In this document: piece by piece, positions 1 through 9,809 of the stretch
Numbering within the stretch: position 1 is the first letter of the stretch
Layout of the letters: the number at the start of each line of letters is the position of its first letter
Origin: Flavobacterium denitrificans DSM 15936
Lineage (GTDB): Bacteria; Bacteroidota; Bacteroidia; Flavobacteriales; Flavobacteriaceae
DNA length: 64,000 nt
Reading direction: 5' to 3'
Assembly: GCF_000425445.1 (NCBI RefSeq)
Contig: NZ_KE384378.1
Location: forward strand, 421,191-485,190
Position numbers and translations under genes: made by a program
The notes under the pieces: model-generated
The model's input: only the letters and a program-made list of their open reading frames with translations
What the model was told of the DNA's origin: nothing
Databases searched by the model: none

Positions 1-634
1 CTACCAATTCATTTGATGTCCCATTAAAAATTGGAGCTATAAATTGACTAATAGGATAACTTCCAGCTTTATGAAAATGAGAATACCCTCCTGGGACATT
101 CTGCAAATGCAAATCAGAAGCATTCATCAACAAGAACAAAATCATCAAAATTGTCTCGAAATACAAAATATAATTTGCATCGCTTTTTGGAAATCCAGTC
201 AAATCAGAATGTATAAAACGTTTTAATCTGATAAAATTTCTTCTTAGCCAAAAAACAGTAACTGAAAAAATTACAAGTATCGCCAAGATTTCAAATGAAG
301 CAATCAATACATCATAAACTACTCCTAGATAAGGAGCAAAAACTCTATGTGTTCCGAAAAGCCCATCAATAATAATTTCAAGCAATTCGATATTAATAAT
401 TATGAAACCAACATATACAAAAATATGAAGTATTCCAGCAACAGGGCGTCTCACCATTTTTGACTGCCCTAGAGCAATCAATGCCATGTTTTTCCAACGA
501 GCTTTAGGATTGTCTTTTCGATCTACATCAACTCCCAAATTAATGTTGCGGATGATTTTTTTTACGCTCGCTGTAAAAAAACCAAAACCAACTATAAGAA
601 GTATGGCAAATAAAATATTATCTAAATAACTCAT
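1..634 (-). CDS. (Fe-S)-binding oxidoreductase, N-terminal membrane part, runs off the window
   Basis: The open frame starts with ATG at 634 and continues through base 1 without a stop, so only about 211 N-terminal residues are visible. It begins MSYLDNILFAILL and has at least four hydrophobic segments (about residues 5-24, 64-85, 101-125 and 157-172), with a cytoplasmic-looking stretch after the first. In Flavobacteria the gene directly after an MCE-family gene is usually a heterodisulfide-reductase-like (Fe-S)-binding protein with this membrane N-terminus. The two [4Fe-4S] cysteine clusters expected downstream are outside the window, so the name rests on the membrane part and gene order. 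It follows the MCE gene by 6 bp and is probably in one operon with it. Confidence 0.7.
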   Translation of the reverse strand, partial: MSYLDNILFAILLIVGFGFFTASVKKIIRNINLGVDVDRKDNPKARWKNMALIALGQSKMVRRPVAGILHIFVYVGFIIINIELLEIIIDGLFGTHRVFAPYLGVVYDVLIASFEILAILVIFSVTVFWLRRNFIRLKRFIHSDLTGFPKSDANYILYFETILMILFLLMNASDLHLQNVPGGYSHFHKAGSYPISQFIAPIFNGTSNELV

Positions 635-640
635 TTATAA

Positions 641-1606
641 TTATTTTTTATCAGTTGAGTTTGTTTCTTCTGTAGGTGCTACGTAAGGCTTGTTTTTCTT
701 TCCAAAAAGAGAAACATTTACATAACGAGTAGGATAAAGACGAAGGTCTTGAAGAAGTAATTCTAATTCTTTTGAAGTTTTAGCTAAATTATTATATAAA
801 GCTTCATCATTCAATATTTTGCCTGCAGTTCCTTTTCCAGAATTTAAGTTTGTCATTAAAACATCAACTTTAGCTAAAGTTTGGTTTAAATTACGTACTG
901 TTTTTCCTAAATCGGCTTTATTCAAGGAATCAGAAATTTTGCTAAAGTTGCCAGACATTTTATTCAAGTTAGTCACTACGCCATTGATCTGACCTTTATT
1001 AGTATCCAAAATTGAATTCAAACTTCCAGAAGCTTTGTGAAATTGTTCCATTGTCTGACTTAATTCAGCAATTGTTTTCTTCAAATTTTCTTGTGTGTTT
1101 TTATCTAAAGTATTGTTTAATCCTGTAACCAGATTATCAATATTCACAAGCATTTTTTCTAATTTAGCCTGAATTGGCTCAAGCTTTCCTCCTAAAGATT
1201 CTGTTAAACCAAGTTCAACAGCACCATTCAATGTCTGACCATCAACTGCTGGATCTTTATCAGCAAGATTTGGTACAATCTTAATTTGTTTTCCACCAAT
1301 CAAACTTGGAGAATACAAAGCTGCTGTACTTGTTTTAGAAATTGGAAAATCCGTTTTAAGCTGAAGTTCAACTAATAATTTTCCTGTTGTTTCATTGATT
1401 GTAATTTTATTTACTTTACCAATTGCAAGTCCGTTTATAGTAACTGGCGCTGACGGTGCTAAATCCTCAACATTATCATACTCAACAAATAATGTTTTGT
1501 AATCTGTAAAAAGGTCTCTGCCTTTTAAAAAACTGTAGCCCCAAATAAATAATAAAATTGACGCGATGACTAAAATAGCCGTTTTAATTTCTCTTGTTAG
1601 TTTCAA
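641..1606 (-). CDS. MCE/MlaD family lipid-transport protein
   Basis: A 321-residue protein with one N-terminal membrane anchor (about residues 10-25) followed by an MCE domain (about 37-115, containing the stretch APVTINGLAIGKV typical of MlaD). A long helical region from about 130 to 280 is rich in N, L and K and probably forms the needle or coiled-coil part. MlaD-type proteins sit in the inner membrane and carry phospholipids between membranes with an MlaE/MlaF ABC transporter; no such partner is next to it here. It lies between a cell-wall amidase and an Fe-S oxidoreductase on the same strand, a common Flavobacterium arrangement. The family call is firm; the transported lipid is inferred. 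Confidence 0.88.
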   Translation of the reverse strand: MKLTREIKTAILVIASILLFIWGYSFLKGRDLFTDYKTLFVEYDNVEDLAPSAPVTINGLAIGKVNKITINETTGKLLVELQLKTDFPISKTSTAALYSPSLIGGKQIKIVPNLADKDPAVDGQTLNGAVELGLTESLGGKLEPIQAKLEKMLVNIDNLVTGLNNTLDKNTQENLKKTIAELSQTMEQFHKASGSLNSILDTNKGQINGVVTNLNKMSGNFSKISDSLNKADLGKTVRNLNQTLAKVDVLMTNLNSGKGTAGKILNDEALYNNLAKTSKELELLLQDLRLYPTRYVNVSLFGKKNKPYVAPTEETNSTDKK

Positions 1607-1656
1607 AATTCTAAGTGTTTGTACAAAATTAATATAAATATTCGAACTTGTGACTA

Positions 1657-2784
1657 TTATTTAGTAGCGTCTTGAATACTGATTTTTTCTCCATCTTTTG
1701 TAGCTGTCAAAAATGCAGCGCCATATCCTTTACTCTTAGCTTCTTGCAAATATTTCTTAGCCGCTTCATAATCTGAAGTTTCTTGATAGAAATATTTATA
1801 TATATTATTTTCGTAAAGCATAGTCACATTTTTCAAACCTTTAAAGTTTTTAGGCTCTAAAGCAGTCTTTTTGATACTTGCTATAAGCTGCACTTTGTAG
1901 AAAGTTCCCTTTACTGCATTTTTTGCTGCCGTTGTAGGTTCAGCTGGTTTAGTTTTTTTAGGAGTCGAAGTATCTTTTGCAGGTCTCACCTCTGTCATTT
2001 CAGGTATTCCAGAACCAAAATATTCGCTTTTATAGCTTAAAATCGCATCTGCTATCGCTTTTGCAATATCATTTTGTCCTTCTTCAGAATTCAGAATATT
2101 TCCTTCTGTAGGATTTGACACAAAACCTGTTTCAACCAAAACTCTTGGCATATAAGCTTTATGAAGTACCATAAAAGGTGCTTGTTTCACACCACCTTGT
2201 CTCAATTTCTTTCCAAGTCTATCAAAATTGTCCTCGATTTTTGTAGCCAATGATATACTGTTATCCAAATATTCTTCTTGCATCAATGTCATTCCAATCA
2301 TTGATTCTGGGGAATTTGGATCATAACCTTCATATTTACGTTTATAATCTTTTTCTAATGTAATTACCGAGTTCTCTTTTTTCGCAGCTTCAAGATTTGA
2401 TGCAACTTTACTCAAACCCATTACATAGGTCTCTGTACCATCTGCAGCCGTATTTTTGTTCGCATTACAGTGAATTGAAACAAAAATATTAGAATTAGCT
2501 CTATTGGCAATATTGGCTCTTTCGACCAAATCAATGAAAACATCTGTTTTACGAGTATAAATGACATCAACATTTGGAGCCGCTTCTAATATTTTTCCAA
2601 CTTTAAGCACAATCGCCAAAGCAATATTTTTTTCAATTCGGCCGCTGTAAACAGCTCCAAAGTCATGATCGCCATGTCCGGCGTCAAGAGTTACTTTAAA
2701 AACATTTGCCTGACTGTAAGCACAAAACGAAATTATAGTTAGAAAAAAACTAAATAATAGCCTAGTTTTGTTAAATATATTCAT
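1657..2784 (-). CDS. N-acetylmuramoyl-L-alanine amidase (Amidase_3)
   Basis: Peptidoglycan amidase, 375 residues from the chosen start. An upstream in-frame ATG at 2850 is possible, but the ATG at 2784 begins directly with a signal peptide (MNIFNKTRLLFSFFL, ending AYSQ). The catalytic domain shows the Amidase_3 zinc motifs: LDAGHGDHDFGA near the N-terminus (His and later Glu ligands), SIHCNAN in the middle and VLVETGFVSN near the end. A Thr/Pro/Lys linker follows, then a C-terminal domain of about 70 residues that resembles a SPOR-like module (FYKVQLIAS). It cleaves the amide bond between MurNAc and the stem peptide in the periplasm. It is divergent from lptD and co-oriented with the MCE gene. 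Confidence 0.92.
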   Translation of the reverse strand: MNIFNKTRLLFSFFLTIISFCAYSQANVFKVTLDAGHGDHDFGAVYSGRIEKNIALAIVLKVGKILEAAPNVDVIYTRKTDVFIDLVERANIANRANSNIFVSIHCNANKNTAADGTETYVMGLSKVASNLEAAKKENSVITLEKDYKRKYEGYDPNSPESMIGMTLMQEEYLDNSISLATKIEDNFDRLGKKLRQGGVKQAPFMVLHKAYMPRVLVETGFVSNPTEGNILNSEEGQNDIAKAIADAILSYKSEYFGSGIPEMTEVRPAKDTSTPKKTKPAEPTTAAKNAVKGTFYKVQLIASIKKTALEPKNFKGLKNVTMLYENNIYKYFYQETSDYEAAKKYLQEAKSKGYGAAFLTATKDGEKISIQDATK

Positions 2785-2861
2785 AAATCTAAAAGTTAAT
2801 TTTAATAAAATGCAACTGCTATAATTTTCACAATTGATTATTTTTGCCAAAAAATTATATG

Positions 2862-2869
2862 TAAGTTTG
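2862..2869 (+). promoter_or_regulatory. possible -7 box of lptD
   Basis: TAAGTTTG matches the Bacteroidetes -7 consensus TAnnTTTG. It lies 48 bp before the TTG at 2918, which supports that TTG rather than the ATG at 2834 as the lptD start. No clear -33 TTTG at the usual spacing was found, so confidence is low. Confidence 0.35.
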
Positions 2870-2917
2870 ACATGTCAAAAAACAAGCCATACTTTTACAA
2901 AAATAGCATTTAAACCT

Positions 2918-5611
2918 TTGCACACAAACTTATTTAATATCGTTTTAATATCATTTTTCCTAACTTTAGGATGTGGTAATGTATATTCGCAAGATATAAA
3001 ATCCAAAAAAAAACCGTTACCAACTGTAAAACAAACAGATAAAGCTCCTACTGCCAAAACTGACACCGCAAAACAAACGGATCAAACTAGTTCTGTTAAA
3101 GTTGACACTATAAAAGTAGACAGCATCAAGCCTACAAAAACTTTTCTTGACGGAAAAGTTAGATATAAGGCCAAAGATTATGCTACAATCGATAAAAAGA
3201 AAAAACAGCTTACATTATATAATGAAGCCGAACTTTATTATAAGGATGTAGAATTAAAATCTGGAATTATTGTTTTGGATTACGGCAAAGACGAGGTTTA
3301 TGCGGGAAGAATAAAAGATTCTGCTGGAGTTTTGACACAATATCCAAATTTCAAGCAAGGCTCAAATGAAGTGCAACCAGATTCGATCCGTTTTAACTTT
3401 AAAACAAAAAAAGCCTTAATATTCAACTCAAGAACAGAACAAGGCGAATTTAAAATCAAAGCTGCAGTTACAAAAAAAGAAAATGATTCTGTTTACTTTT
3501 TAAGAGGCGCGCGTTTCACTACTTCAACAGATGTTGACAATCCTGAATATTATTTCCAAACTAATAAAGTAAAATTTGTTCCCGGAAAAAAAGTAGTTAC
3601 CGGATTAACAAATATGGTAATTGCGGACGTCCCTACTCCATTGGCTTTGCCATTTGCCTATTTTCCAATGAGTCAAGAAAAAAGCGTTTCAGGTATTATT
3701 ATACCAAGTTACAACGACTCTAACACTAGAGGTTTTTCTTTGCAGAATATGGGGTATTATTTTGCCTTAAGCGACAATTATGATTTGACTGTTTTAGCAG
3801 ATTATTACACGAATGGAAGTTACGCATTGCGATTTGAATCTTCGTACGCCGAAAGGTACAAATATCGAGGAAATGTGAATATTCGTTTCGAGAATCTGAT
3901 CAGCAGCGAGAGAGGTTATCCTGATTACTCAAAGCAAAATATTTACAACATTCAGTGGTCGCATTCAAAAGACACGAAATCAAACCCAAATTCATCGTTT
4001 TCAGCATCTGTAAACATGGGTAGTAGTAAGTACTTCAAACAATCGATCAACCAAGCCAACATTGGGTCTAATTTGAATAATACTTTAAGTTCTTCGATTT
4101 CATATAACAAAACTTTCAATACTATTCCGCAAGCCAGAATAGCATTAACAGCGACGCACTCGCAAAACACACAAACAGAAGTCATCAATATGACTTTGCC
4201 ATCTTTGCAGGCAAGTATTGACCGTATTTATCCTTTTGTTGGAAAAGATGGCATAAAAAAAGGTTTTATAAAAAATATCAACCTGCAATACAACTTAAGT
4301 GGAAAAAACAGTTTTGTAACTACCGATTCTTTATTTTTTAAACCGCAAATGTTTAAAGATGCGCAAATCGGAATGCAACATACAATTCCGTTGAGTACGA
4401 ACTTTAAATTATTCAAATATTTTAGTGCCGGAATGGCAACAAATTACCAAGAAACTTGGGTAACTAAAACAATCAGTAGAAGTTACGACGAAGAACAAAG
4501 CAAAGTTGTTGATCAAACTGTAAATGGTTTTGACGCATTTAGAACTTATAATTTCAGCTCAAATTTAGGTACAACCATTTATGGTACTTTTAATTTTGGC
4601 TCAGATAAAAAAATTCAATCGATTCGTCACGTCATGCGCCCCTCTATTACGTATGCATATACACCAAGTTTTGAAAAATATTATGACACCTATGCCGTAG
4701 ATGCCTCGGGTCGAATCACCACAGAATACACACGCTTTGAAAACGGTGTTTACGGAGCTCCTGGGAAAGAAAATTCAAACATTGTAGGTTTTGCATTGAG
4801 CAACACTTTTGAGGCAAAAGTAAGAGATCGTGACAGCACAAAAACAGAACCAAAAAAAATAATGCTACTAAACAACTTAAACTTCAGCACGAGTTATAAT
4901 TTCAACGCTGACGGAAAGCAGACTTTAGCATGGCAACCTGTACTTGTATCTGGTGGAACACAATTTTTTGACAACAAAATGAATGTCAACTTTGGCGCCA
5001 CCTTAGATCCTTATGCCATTGACAACTCGGGAACAAGAATAGACAAATACAACATCGATAACGGCGGAAGTTTATTTAGAATGACAAGCGCCAACGTAAC
5101 ACTAAATTACTCATTCTCCAACAAAGGCGGTGATAAAGAAAAAACCAATTCGCAAAGCCAACGAAACGGAGGTAGAAATGACGATTTATTTGGTACTAAT
5201 ACCGACTTGACAGATAGCAGAAACAGTCAATTTGCAAATGAAAAAGATGATGGCGAAGATGTTATAAGCGAATTTTTCAATTCAAAAATCCCATGGGATA
5301 TGACCATGGCGTACTCATTGACTTATTCTAACGTAAATAGAGAAAGCAAAATCACAGGGAACTCTATTATGATTTCTGCCAATATGGATATAACACCCAA
5401 ATGGAAAGGCGGAGTTTCTACAGGATACGATTTTGTACAAAAAGGAGTTACCTTTACTCAATTCCGTTTTGAAAGAGATCTATTAAGCTGGAGAATGGCT
5501 TTTAACTGGCAACCTTTAGGAACAAATTCTAACTGGAATTTCTTCATCGGAATTAAATCTGGTATGCTTAGCGATATCAAATGGAACAAACGAAGCGTTT
5601 CAAATCGATAA
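2918..5611 (+). CDS. lptD: LPS-assembly outer-membrane protein LptD
   Basis: About 897 residues. A signal peptide (LFNIVLISFFLTLGCG, ending VYSQ) is followed by a low-complexity K/T/D/P linker. An OstA-like periplasmic domain (from about GKVRYKAKDYATID) comes next, and then a long C-terminal region of alternating polar/aromatic strands typical of the LptD beta-barrel. LptD inserts lipopolysaccharide into the outer leaflet with LptE. The frame is open back to an ATG at 2834, but the TTG at 2918 gives a normal signal peptide and leaves room for a promoter, so I chose it; this start choice is an inference. The gene is divergent from the amidase gene, and RidA follows after 127 bp. Confidence 0.9.
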   Translation: MHTNLFNIVLISFFLTLGCGNVYSQDIKSKKKPLPTVKQTDKAPTAKTDTAKQTDQTSSVKVDTIKVDSIKPTKTFLDGKVRYKAKDYATIDKKKKQLTLYNEAELYYKDVELKSGIIVLDYGKDEVYAGRIKDSAGVLTQYPNFKQGSNEVQPDSIRFNFKTKKALIFNSRTEQGEFKIKAAVTKKENDSVYFLRGARFTTSTDVDNPEYYFQTNKVKFVPGKKVVTGLTNMVIADVPTPLALPFAYFPMSQEKSVSGIIIPSYNDSNTRGFSLQNMGYYFALSDNYDLTVLADYYTNGSYALRFESSYAERYKYRGNVNIRFENLISSERGYPDYSKQNIYNIQWSHSKDTKSNPNSSFSASVNMGSSKYFKQSINQANIGSNLNNTLSSSISYNKTFNTIPQARIALTATHSQNTQTEVINMTLPSLQASIDRIYPFVGKDGIKKGFIKNINLQYNLSGKNSFVTTDSLFFKPQMFKDAQIGMQHTIPLSTNFKLFKYFSAGMATNYQETWVTKTISRSYDEEQSKVVDQTVNGFDAFRTYNFSSNLGTTIYGTFNFGSDKKIQSIRHVMRPSITYAYTPSFEKYYDTYAVDASGRITTEYTRFENGVYGAPGKENSNIVGFALSNTFEAKVRDRDSTKTEPKKIMLLNNLNFSTSYNFNADGKQTLAWQPVLVSGGTQFFDNKMNVNFGATLDPYAIDNSGTRIDKYNIDNGGSLFRMTSANVTLNYSFSNKGGDKEKTNSQSQRNGGRNDDLFGTNTDLTDSRNSQFANEKDDGEDVISEFFNSKIPWDMTMAYSLTYSNVNRESKITGNSIMISANMDITPKWKGGVSTGYDFVQKGVTFTQFRFERDLLSWRMAFNWQPLGTNSNWNFFIGIKSGMLSDIKWNKRSVSNR

Positions 5612-5738
5612 AAATTATTTAAGTCGTAAAGTCGAAAGTCATAAAGTCAAAAGTTTTTCTTTATGAGTATTTAAAAGTTTATGACTAACAGCTTGTCGCA
5701 AAAAATCAAACTTATACTTTTAATAAAACATATTGATT

Positions 5739-6119
5739 ATGAAAAAAATCATCTTTACCGAAAAAGCACCGGCTCCAATAGGACCTTACAATCAAGCCGT
5801 TTTATCAGGAAACACACTTTATGCTTCCGGACAAATTGCAATCAATCCTGCTTCAGGAGAACTTGTAACTGATAACATAAATGACGAAACAAAACAAGTA
5901 ATGGAAAATATCGCTGCTATTTTAGAAGCTGCAGGTATGACATTTGAAAACGTTGTAAAAGCATCTATCTTCATCATGGACATGAACAACTTTGGCGCAA
6001 TTAACACAATTTACGGATCATATTTTAACGAAAAAACCGCTCCAGCACGTGAAACGGTTCAAGTGGCATGTTTGCCAAAAAATGTAAATGTTGAGATTTC
6101 TATAATTGCAGTGCAATAG
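5739..6119 (+). CDS. RidA family reactive-intermediate deaminase
   Basis: A 126-residue protein of the full RidA (YjgF/YER057c/UK114) length. It carries the family signatures PAPIGPYNQAV near the N-terminus and the conserved Arg in APARETVQVACLP near the C-terminus. RidA hydrolyses reactive enamine/imine intermediates released by PLP enzymes such as threonine dehydratase. I chose ATG at 5739; a TTG two codons upstream is also in frame. Its last 20 bases overlap the 3' end of the convergent methylglyoxal synthase gene. The 127 bp before it hold a short imperfect repeat (AAGTCGTAAAGTCG-like) and an inverted repeat AGTCATAAA/TTTATGACT at 5637-5686. Confidence 0.93.
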   Translation: MKKIIFTEKAPAPIGPYNQAVLSGNTLYASGQIAINPASGELVTDNINDETKQVMENIAAILEAAGMTFENVVKASIFIMDMNNFGAINTIYGSYFNEKTAPARETVQVACLPKNVNVEISIIAVQ

Positions 6120-6474
6120 CATTTAATAATAATTGTGCCGTTGCTTCATTTGTTGCCAGCGGCACATTATGCACATCACAAACACGAATCAACATATTAA
6201 TATCAGCCTCATGGGGATGACTTGATAAAGGGTCTTTGAAAAAGAAAACCATCTTCGTTATTCCTTCTGCAACTCTCCCTGCGATTTGTGCATCACCTCC
6301 TAACGGGCCAGAAAGCATTCGTTGCGTCTTAAATCCTGCAGCTTCAGCTTTTCCTCCAGTAGTTCCGGTACCAATTAATCTAATTTTTTCATTGTGAAGG
6401 ACATCGGCATTTTTAATCAAAAAATCAATTAAATCTGCTTTTTTACCATCATGAGCAATAATTGCAATTTCCAT
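6100..6474 (-). CDS. mgsA: methylglyoxal synthase
   Basis: Converts dihydroxyacetone phosphate to methylglyoxal plus phosphate, a bypass of lower glycolysis. The 124-residue product shows MgsA features: the N-terminal IAIIAHDGKKADLI, the phosphate-binding GTGTTG, the catalytic-Asp motif SGPLGGDAQIAG, and PHEADINMLIRVCD near the end. It is somewhat shorter than the E. coli enzyme. ATG at 6474 is preferred because the family begins at MEIAIIAHD; an in-frame ATG at 6510 would overlap the kinase gene. It lies 10 bp after the GlcNAc-kinase-like gene on the same strand, near gap and pfkA, consistent with a sugar-metabolism cluster. Confidence 0.92.
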   Translation of the reverse strand: MEIAIIAHDGKKADLIDFLIKNADVLHNEKIRLIGTGTTGGKAEAAGFKTQRMLSGPLGGDAQIAGRVAEGITKMVFFFKDPLSSHPHEADINMLIRVCDVHNVPLATNEATAQLLLNAIALQL

Positions 6475-6484
6475 AAATCCAGAA

Positions 6485-7336
6485 CTATTGGTTAGCAACA
6501 TGATAAGCAATTAAACCATCAATAGGTCTTCTTAAAACGTTTCCTAATTTAAGTTCGTATTTATCGAATGTCTCTTGTAATTCATCTTTCAAATAAAATG
6601 CAATAGAACCTACAAAATGCACAGGAACTTCTTTACAGTTGTCAAACTGCTTAATGTAGTTTTTCACAAAAGACTTCATTCCTTTGAAAATGATTTTTCT
6701 GCAGAATTCAGTATCTTTATGCTTAATTAAAAACTTTGCATAAGTTGCTAAATAAGCATTTGGATTTGGCTCTTTATACAATTTGTTTTTAATAAAATCT
6801 GGATCAACGTCATACTCTTTTTCAAGTTCAACTGCCAATTCTTTAGGCATTTTATTAAAATAGTATTTTCTGATCAATTCTTTCCCAAAAACATTTCCAC
6901 TGCAGTCATCCATTACAATATATCCTAATGACTGTACTTTTTGATGCAATACTTTTCCATCAAAATAGCTGCAGTTAGAGCCAGTTCCAAGAATCGAAAC
7001 GATAGCTTCTTCACCTTTTGGAGTTGTTGCATAAACAGCAACATAAGTATCTTCCTGAACATCAACAATAGCATTTGTAAAATAATCCTGAAAGATTAAT
7101 TTTAAAGCTTTTTTCATTCTGTCAGTACCACAACCTGCTCCATAAAAGAATAAATGTGTAGCTTCTTTTTTGTTTTGCAAAATATCAAAACGGTCATTTA
7201 ATCTTTCAATGATTTCTGGACCATCAAGAATTTCAGGGTTCAACCCTAAAGTTTGTGTGGTGAACAATACTTTTCCATTATCATCAATCGCAATCCAATC
7301 TGCTTTAGTAGATCCACTATCAACTATTAATTTCAT
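6485..7336 (-). CDS. BadF/BadG/BcrA/BcrD-type ATPase, N-acetylglucosamine-kinase-like
   Basis: A 283-residue ASKHA-fold kinase. The N-terminal phosphate-binding loop reads LIVDSGSTKADW. A second motif (VSILGTGSNCSYFDG, about residues 113-127) and the adenosine-site region (PVHFVGSIAFYLKD, near 230) match the N-acetylglucosamine kinase branch. It probably phosphorylates GlcNAc from peptidoglycan recycling; substrate is inferred from the family. It is co-directional with mgsA (10 bp downstream). The upstream gap to gapA holds a strong terminator, so this gene has its own promoter. Confidence 0.85.
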   Translation of the reverse strand: MKLIVDSGSTKADWIAIDDNGKVLFTTQTLGLNPEILDGPEIIERLNDRFDILQNKKEATHLFFYGAGCGTDRMKKALKLIFQDYFTNAIVDVQEDTYVAVYATTPKGEEAIVSILGTGSNCSYFDGKVLHQKVQSLGYIVMDDCSGNVFGKELIRKYYFNKMPKELAVELEKEYDVDPDFIKNKLYKEPNPNAYLATYAKFLIKHKDTEFCRKIIFKGMKSFVKNYIKQFDNCKEVPVHFVGSIAFYLKDELQETFDKYELKLGNVLRRPIDGLIAYHVANQ

Positions 7337-7422
7337 TTTATTTTTTTGTTTTTTGAGTTAGTTTTTCTTCATTTAAATAAAAAGTGTATTTTTTACATTA
7401 ATTAAAGACGTAACAAAATAAG

Positions 7423-7454
7423 AAAATCCCGTTACTTTGAAATAACGGGATTTT
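7423..7454 (-). terminator. rho-independent terminator of gapA
   Basis: A perfect inverted repeat (AAAATCCCGTTA / TAACGGGATTTT) with an 8-nt loop, T-rich on the minus strand, lies 17 bp beyond the gapA stop and before the kinase gene. Confidence 0.85.
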
Positions 7455-7470
7455 GCAAAAATATATATTA

Positions 7471-8475
7471 TTATTTTAAACCTGCAATATGTACAGATAA
7501 ATCAATCAATTTGCTTGAGTATCCATACTCATTATCGTACCAAGAAACCAATTTGAAGAAAGTTGAATTCAAACCAATTCCTGCAGTAGCATCAACGATA
7601 GATGTTCTTTTGTCAGAAATGAAATCCTGAGAAACAACTGCATCTTCAGTATATCCTAAGATACCTTTTAATTCGTTTTCAGAAGCTTTTTTCAAAACTG
7701 CCATAATTTCTTCGTATGAAGTTTCTTTAGCAAGCTTAACAGTTAAATCTACTGTAGAAACGTCAGCAGTAGGAACACGGAAAGCCATACCAGTTAATTT
7801 TCCATTTAATGATGGAATAACTTTTCCAACCGCTTTTGCAGCACCTGTTGAAGAAGGAATGATATTAATTGCAGCAGCACGTCCACCTCTCCAGTCTTTT
7901 CTAGAAGGTCCGTCAGCAGTCATTTGAGTTGAAGTAGTTGCGTGAACAGTAGTCATTAAACCTTCAACGATTCCAAAATTATCATTGATAACTTTAGCTA
8001 ATGGAGCTAAACAGTTTGTAGTACAAGAAGCGTTAGAAACAACTAAATCAGAAGCTTTTGCTGTTTCGTGGTTTACTCCCATTACAAACATTGGAGCATC
8101 AGCAGATGGAGCAGAAATGATAACTTTTTTAGCTCCTCCTTTTAAGTGTTCGCTTGCTGTTTCGATAGTTGTGAAGATACCAGTACATTCAGCTACTACA
8201 TCAACATCAACTTCGTTCCATTTTAAGTCAGCTGGATTTCTCTCAGCAGTAATGCGGATGTTTCTTCCGTTTACATATAATTTTCCTTCTTTAACTTCAA
8301 CAGTTCCGTTAAAACGACCGTGAACTGAATCATATTTTAATAAGTAAGCCAAGTGATCTACATCTAATAAATCATTAATCGCTACAACCTCTACATTATC
8401 TCTATTGAAAGACTCTCTAAAAACGATTCTTCCGATACGTCCAAATCCGTTTATTCCTAATTTTACTTTTGACAT
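7471..8475 (-). CDS. gap: glyceraldehyde-3-phosphate dehydrogenase, type I
   Basis: A 334-residue enzyme of standard length. It starts with the NAD-binding loop KLGINGFGRIGR, has the catalytic Cys151 in SNASCTTNCLAP, and the conserved ATTSTQM, PSSTGAAKAVGKV and WYDNEYGYS signatures. It oxidises glyceraldehyde-3-phosphate to 1,3-bisphosphoglycerate in glycolysis. It is transcribed after pfkA on the same strand with a 91-bp gap, and has its own terminator, consistent with a glycolysis pair that may be co-transcribed. Confidence 0.97.
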   Translation of the reverse strand: MSKVKLGINGFGRIGRIVFRESFNRDNVEVVAINDLLDVDHLAYLLKYDSVHGRFNGTVEVKEGKLYVNGRNIRITAERNPADLKWNEVDVDVVAECTGIFTTIETASEHLKGGAKKVIISAPSADAPMFVMGVNHETAKASDLVVSNASCTTNCLAPLAKVINDNFGIVEGLMTTVHATTSTQMTADGPSRKDWRGGRAAAINIIPSSTGAAKAVGKVIPSLNGKLTGMAFRVPTADVSTVDLTVKLAKETSYEEIMAVLKKASENELKGILGYTEDAVVSQDFISDKRTSIVDATAGIGLNSTFFKLVSWYDNEYGYSSKLIDLSVHIAGLK

Positions 8476-8566
8476 TTTACTAAATTTTTTGCTTTTGTTT
8501 TTATTACACTAATTTAAAAGTCTAATTTCCTCACAATAAACTTTCTTTCCTTTTAAACTTTTATTA

Positions 8567-9553
8567 TTAGGTCGACATAATGTCTGACACTCTTAATAAT
8601 TCTCTATCAATTTCTGATTTTCCTTTGATTGCCTGCTCAAGTGGTGTTAAAACTACTTTATCTTCCTTAAGACCAACCATATAGTTTGATTTTCCTTCTA
8701 ATAAAGATTCTACTGCTTTTACTCCCAAACGGCTTGCCAGTACACGGTCAAAACAAGATGGAGAACCACCACGCTGCATGTGTCCTAAAACAGAAACTCT
8801 TACGTCGTACTCAGGCAAGTTAGCTTCAACGTAATCTTTCAATTCGAATACATTTTTACCAATTTTATCGCCTTCTGCAATAACAACTATACTAGATGAT
8901 TTTCCTGATGCTTTACTTTTTTGAAGAGAGTCTAACAATCTATCTAGACCTAAATCTTCTTCAGGAATAAGGATTTCTTCAGCACCTGCTCCAATACCCG
9001 CATTAAGAGCAATATGCCCAGCATCTCTACCCATAACCTCTACAAAAAACAGACGATTGTGTGAGCTTGCTGTATCTCTGATCTTATCTATAGAATCTAC
9101 AACTGTATTTAAAGCTGTATCATAGCCTAAAGTATGGCTTGTTCCATAGATATCATTATCAATTGTACCTGGAATTCCTATTACAGGAAAATCGTACTCT
9201 GAGTTAAAAATTAAACCTCCAGTAAAACTTCCGTCTCCACCGATAACCACTAGAGCATCAACTCCAGCTTTCAAAAGGTTTTCGTGAGCTTTTTTTCTAC
9301 CTTCCGGTGTTCTAAAGTCAACAGAACGAGCCGATTTCAAGATCGTTCCTCCTTTATTTACAATATTGTTTACACTTCGAGGGCCCATTTCTTTAAAATC
9401 ACCTTCGATCATTCCTTGATACCCTCTATAAATTCCTATGCATTCTATATTATGATAAGCGCATGTACGAACAACTGATCGTATTGCGGCATTCATTCCT
9501 GGCGAGTCTCCTCCTGAGGTAAGAACACCAACTTTTTTTATTGTTTTTGGCAT
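8567..9553 (-). CDS. pfkA: ATP-dependent 6-phosphofructokinase
   Basis: Phosphorylates fructose-6-phosphate at position 1. The 328 residues match bacterial PfkA length. Visible motifs are the ATP loop LTSGGDSPGMNAAIR, GGDGSFTGG (about residue 102), the catalytic PGTIDNDIYG with the following LGYDTALNT, and FVEVMGRDAGHIA. GDGS with Gly at the key position fits ATP rather than pyrophosphate use. It precedes gap on the same strand. The 297-bp upstream gap contains the tamB terminator and otherwise no recognisable feature. Confidence 0.96.
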   Translation of the reverse strand: MPKTIKKVGVLTSGGDSPGMNAAIRSVVRTCAYHNIECIGIYRGYQGMIEGDFKEMGPRSVNNIVNKGGTILKSARSVDFRTPEGRKKAHENLLKAGVDALVVIGGDGSFTGGLIFNSEYDFPVIGIPGTIDNDIYGTSHTLGYDTALNTVVDSIDKIRDTASSHNRLFFVEVMGRDAGHIALNAGIGAGAEEILIPEEDLGLDRLLDSLQKSKASGKSSSIVVIAEGDKIGKNVFELKDYVEANLPEYDVRVSVLGHMQRGGSPSCFDRVLASRLGVKAVESLLEGKSNYMVGLKEDKVVLTPLEQAIKGKSEIDRELLRVSDIMST

Positions 9554-9809
9554 TATTTAAGTATTAAGTTGTAAAATTAGCAAACATTCGGCACTTTTCA
9601 GGCTATGATTATCATAAAGTAATAAAATATGTTAAATTCAAACGTTTTCGTTAATAAGTTTTTTTAATGGCAAAAAATTCATTTAAAATAATAAAAGCCA
9701 CTTATTTTAATTAAATCCATAAAATTAACAATACATTAGTGAAGTGTTACAAAATTGTGACAAGACTCCGTTTTTAGAAAAGTGTTTTAACCTCTAAATT
9801 TAAGCATAA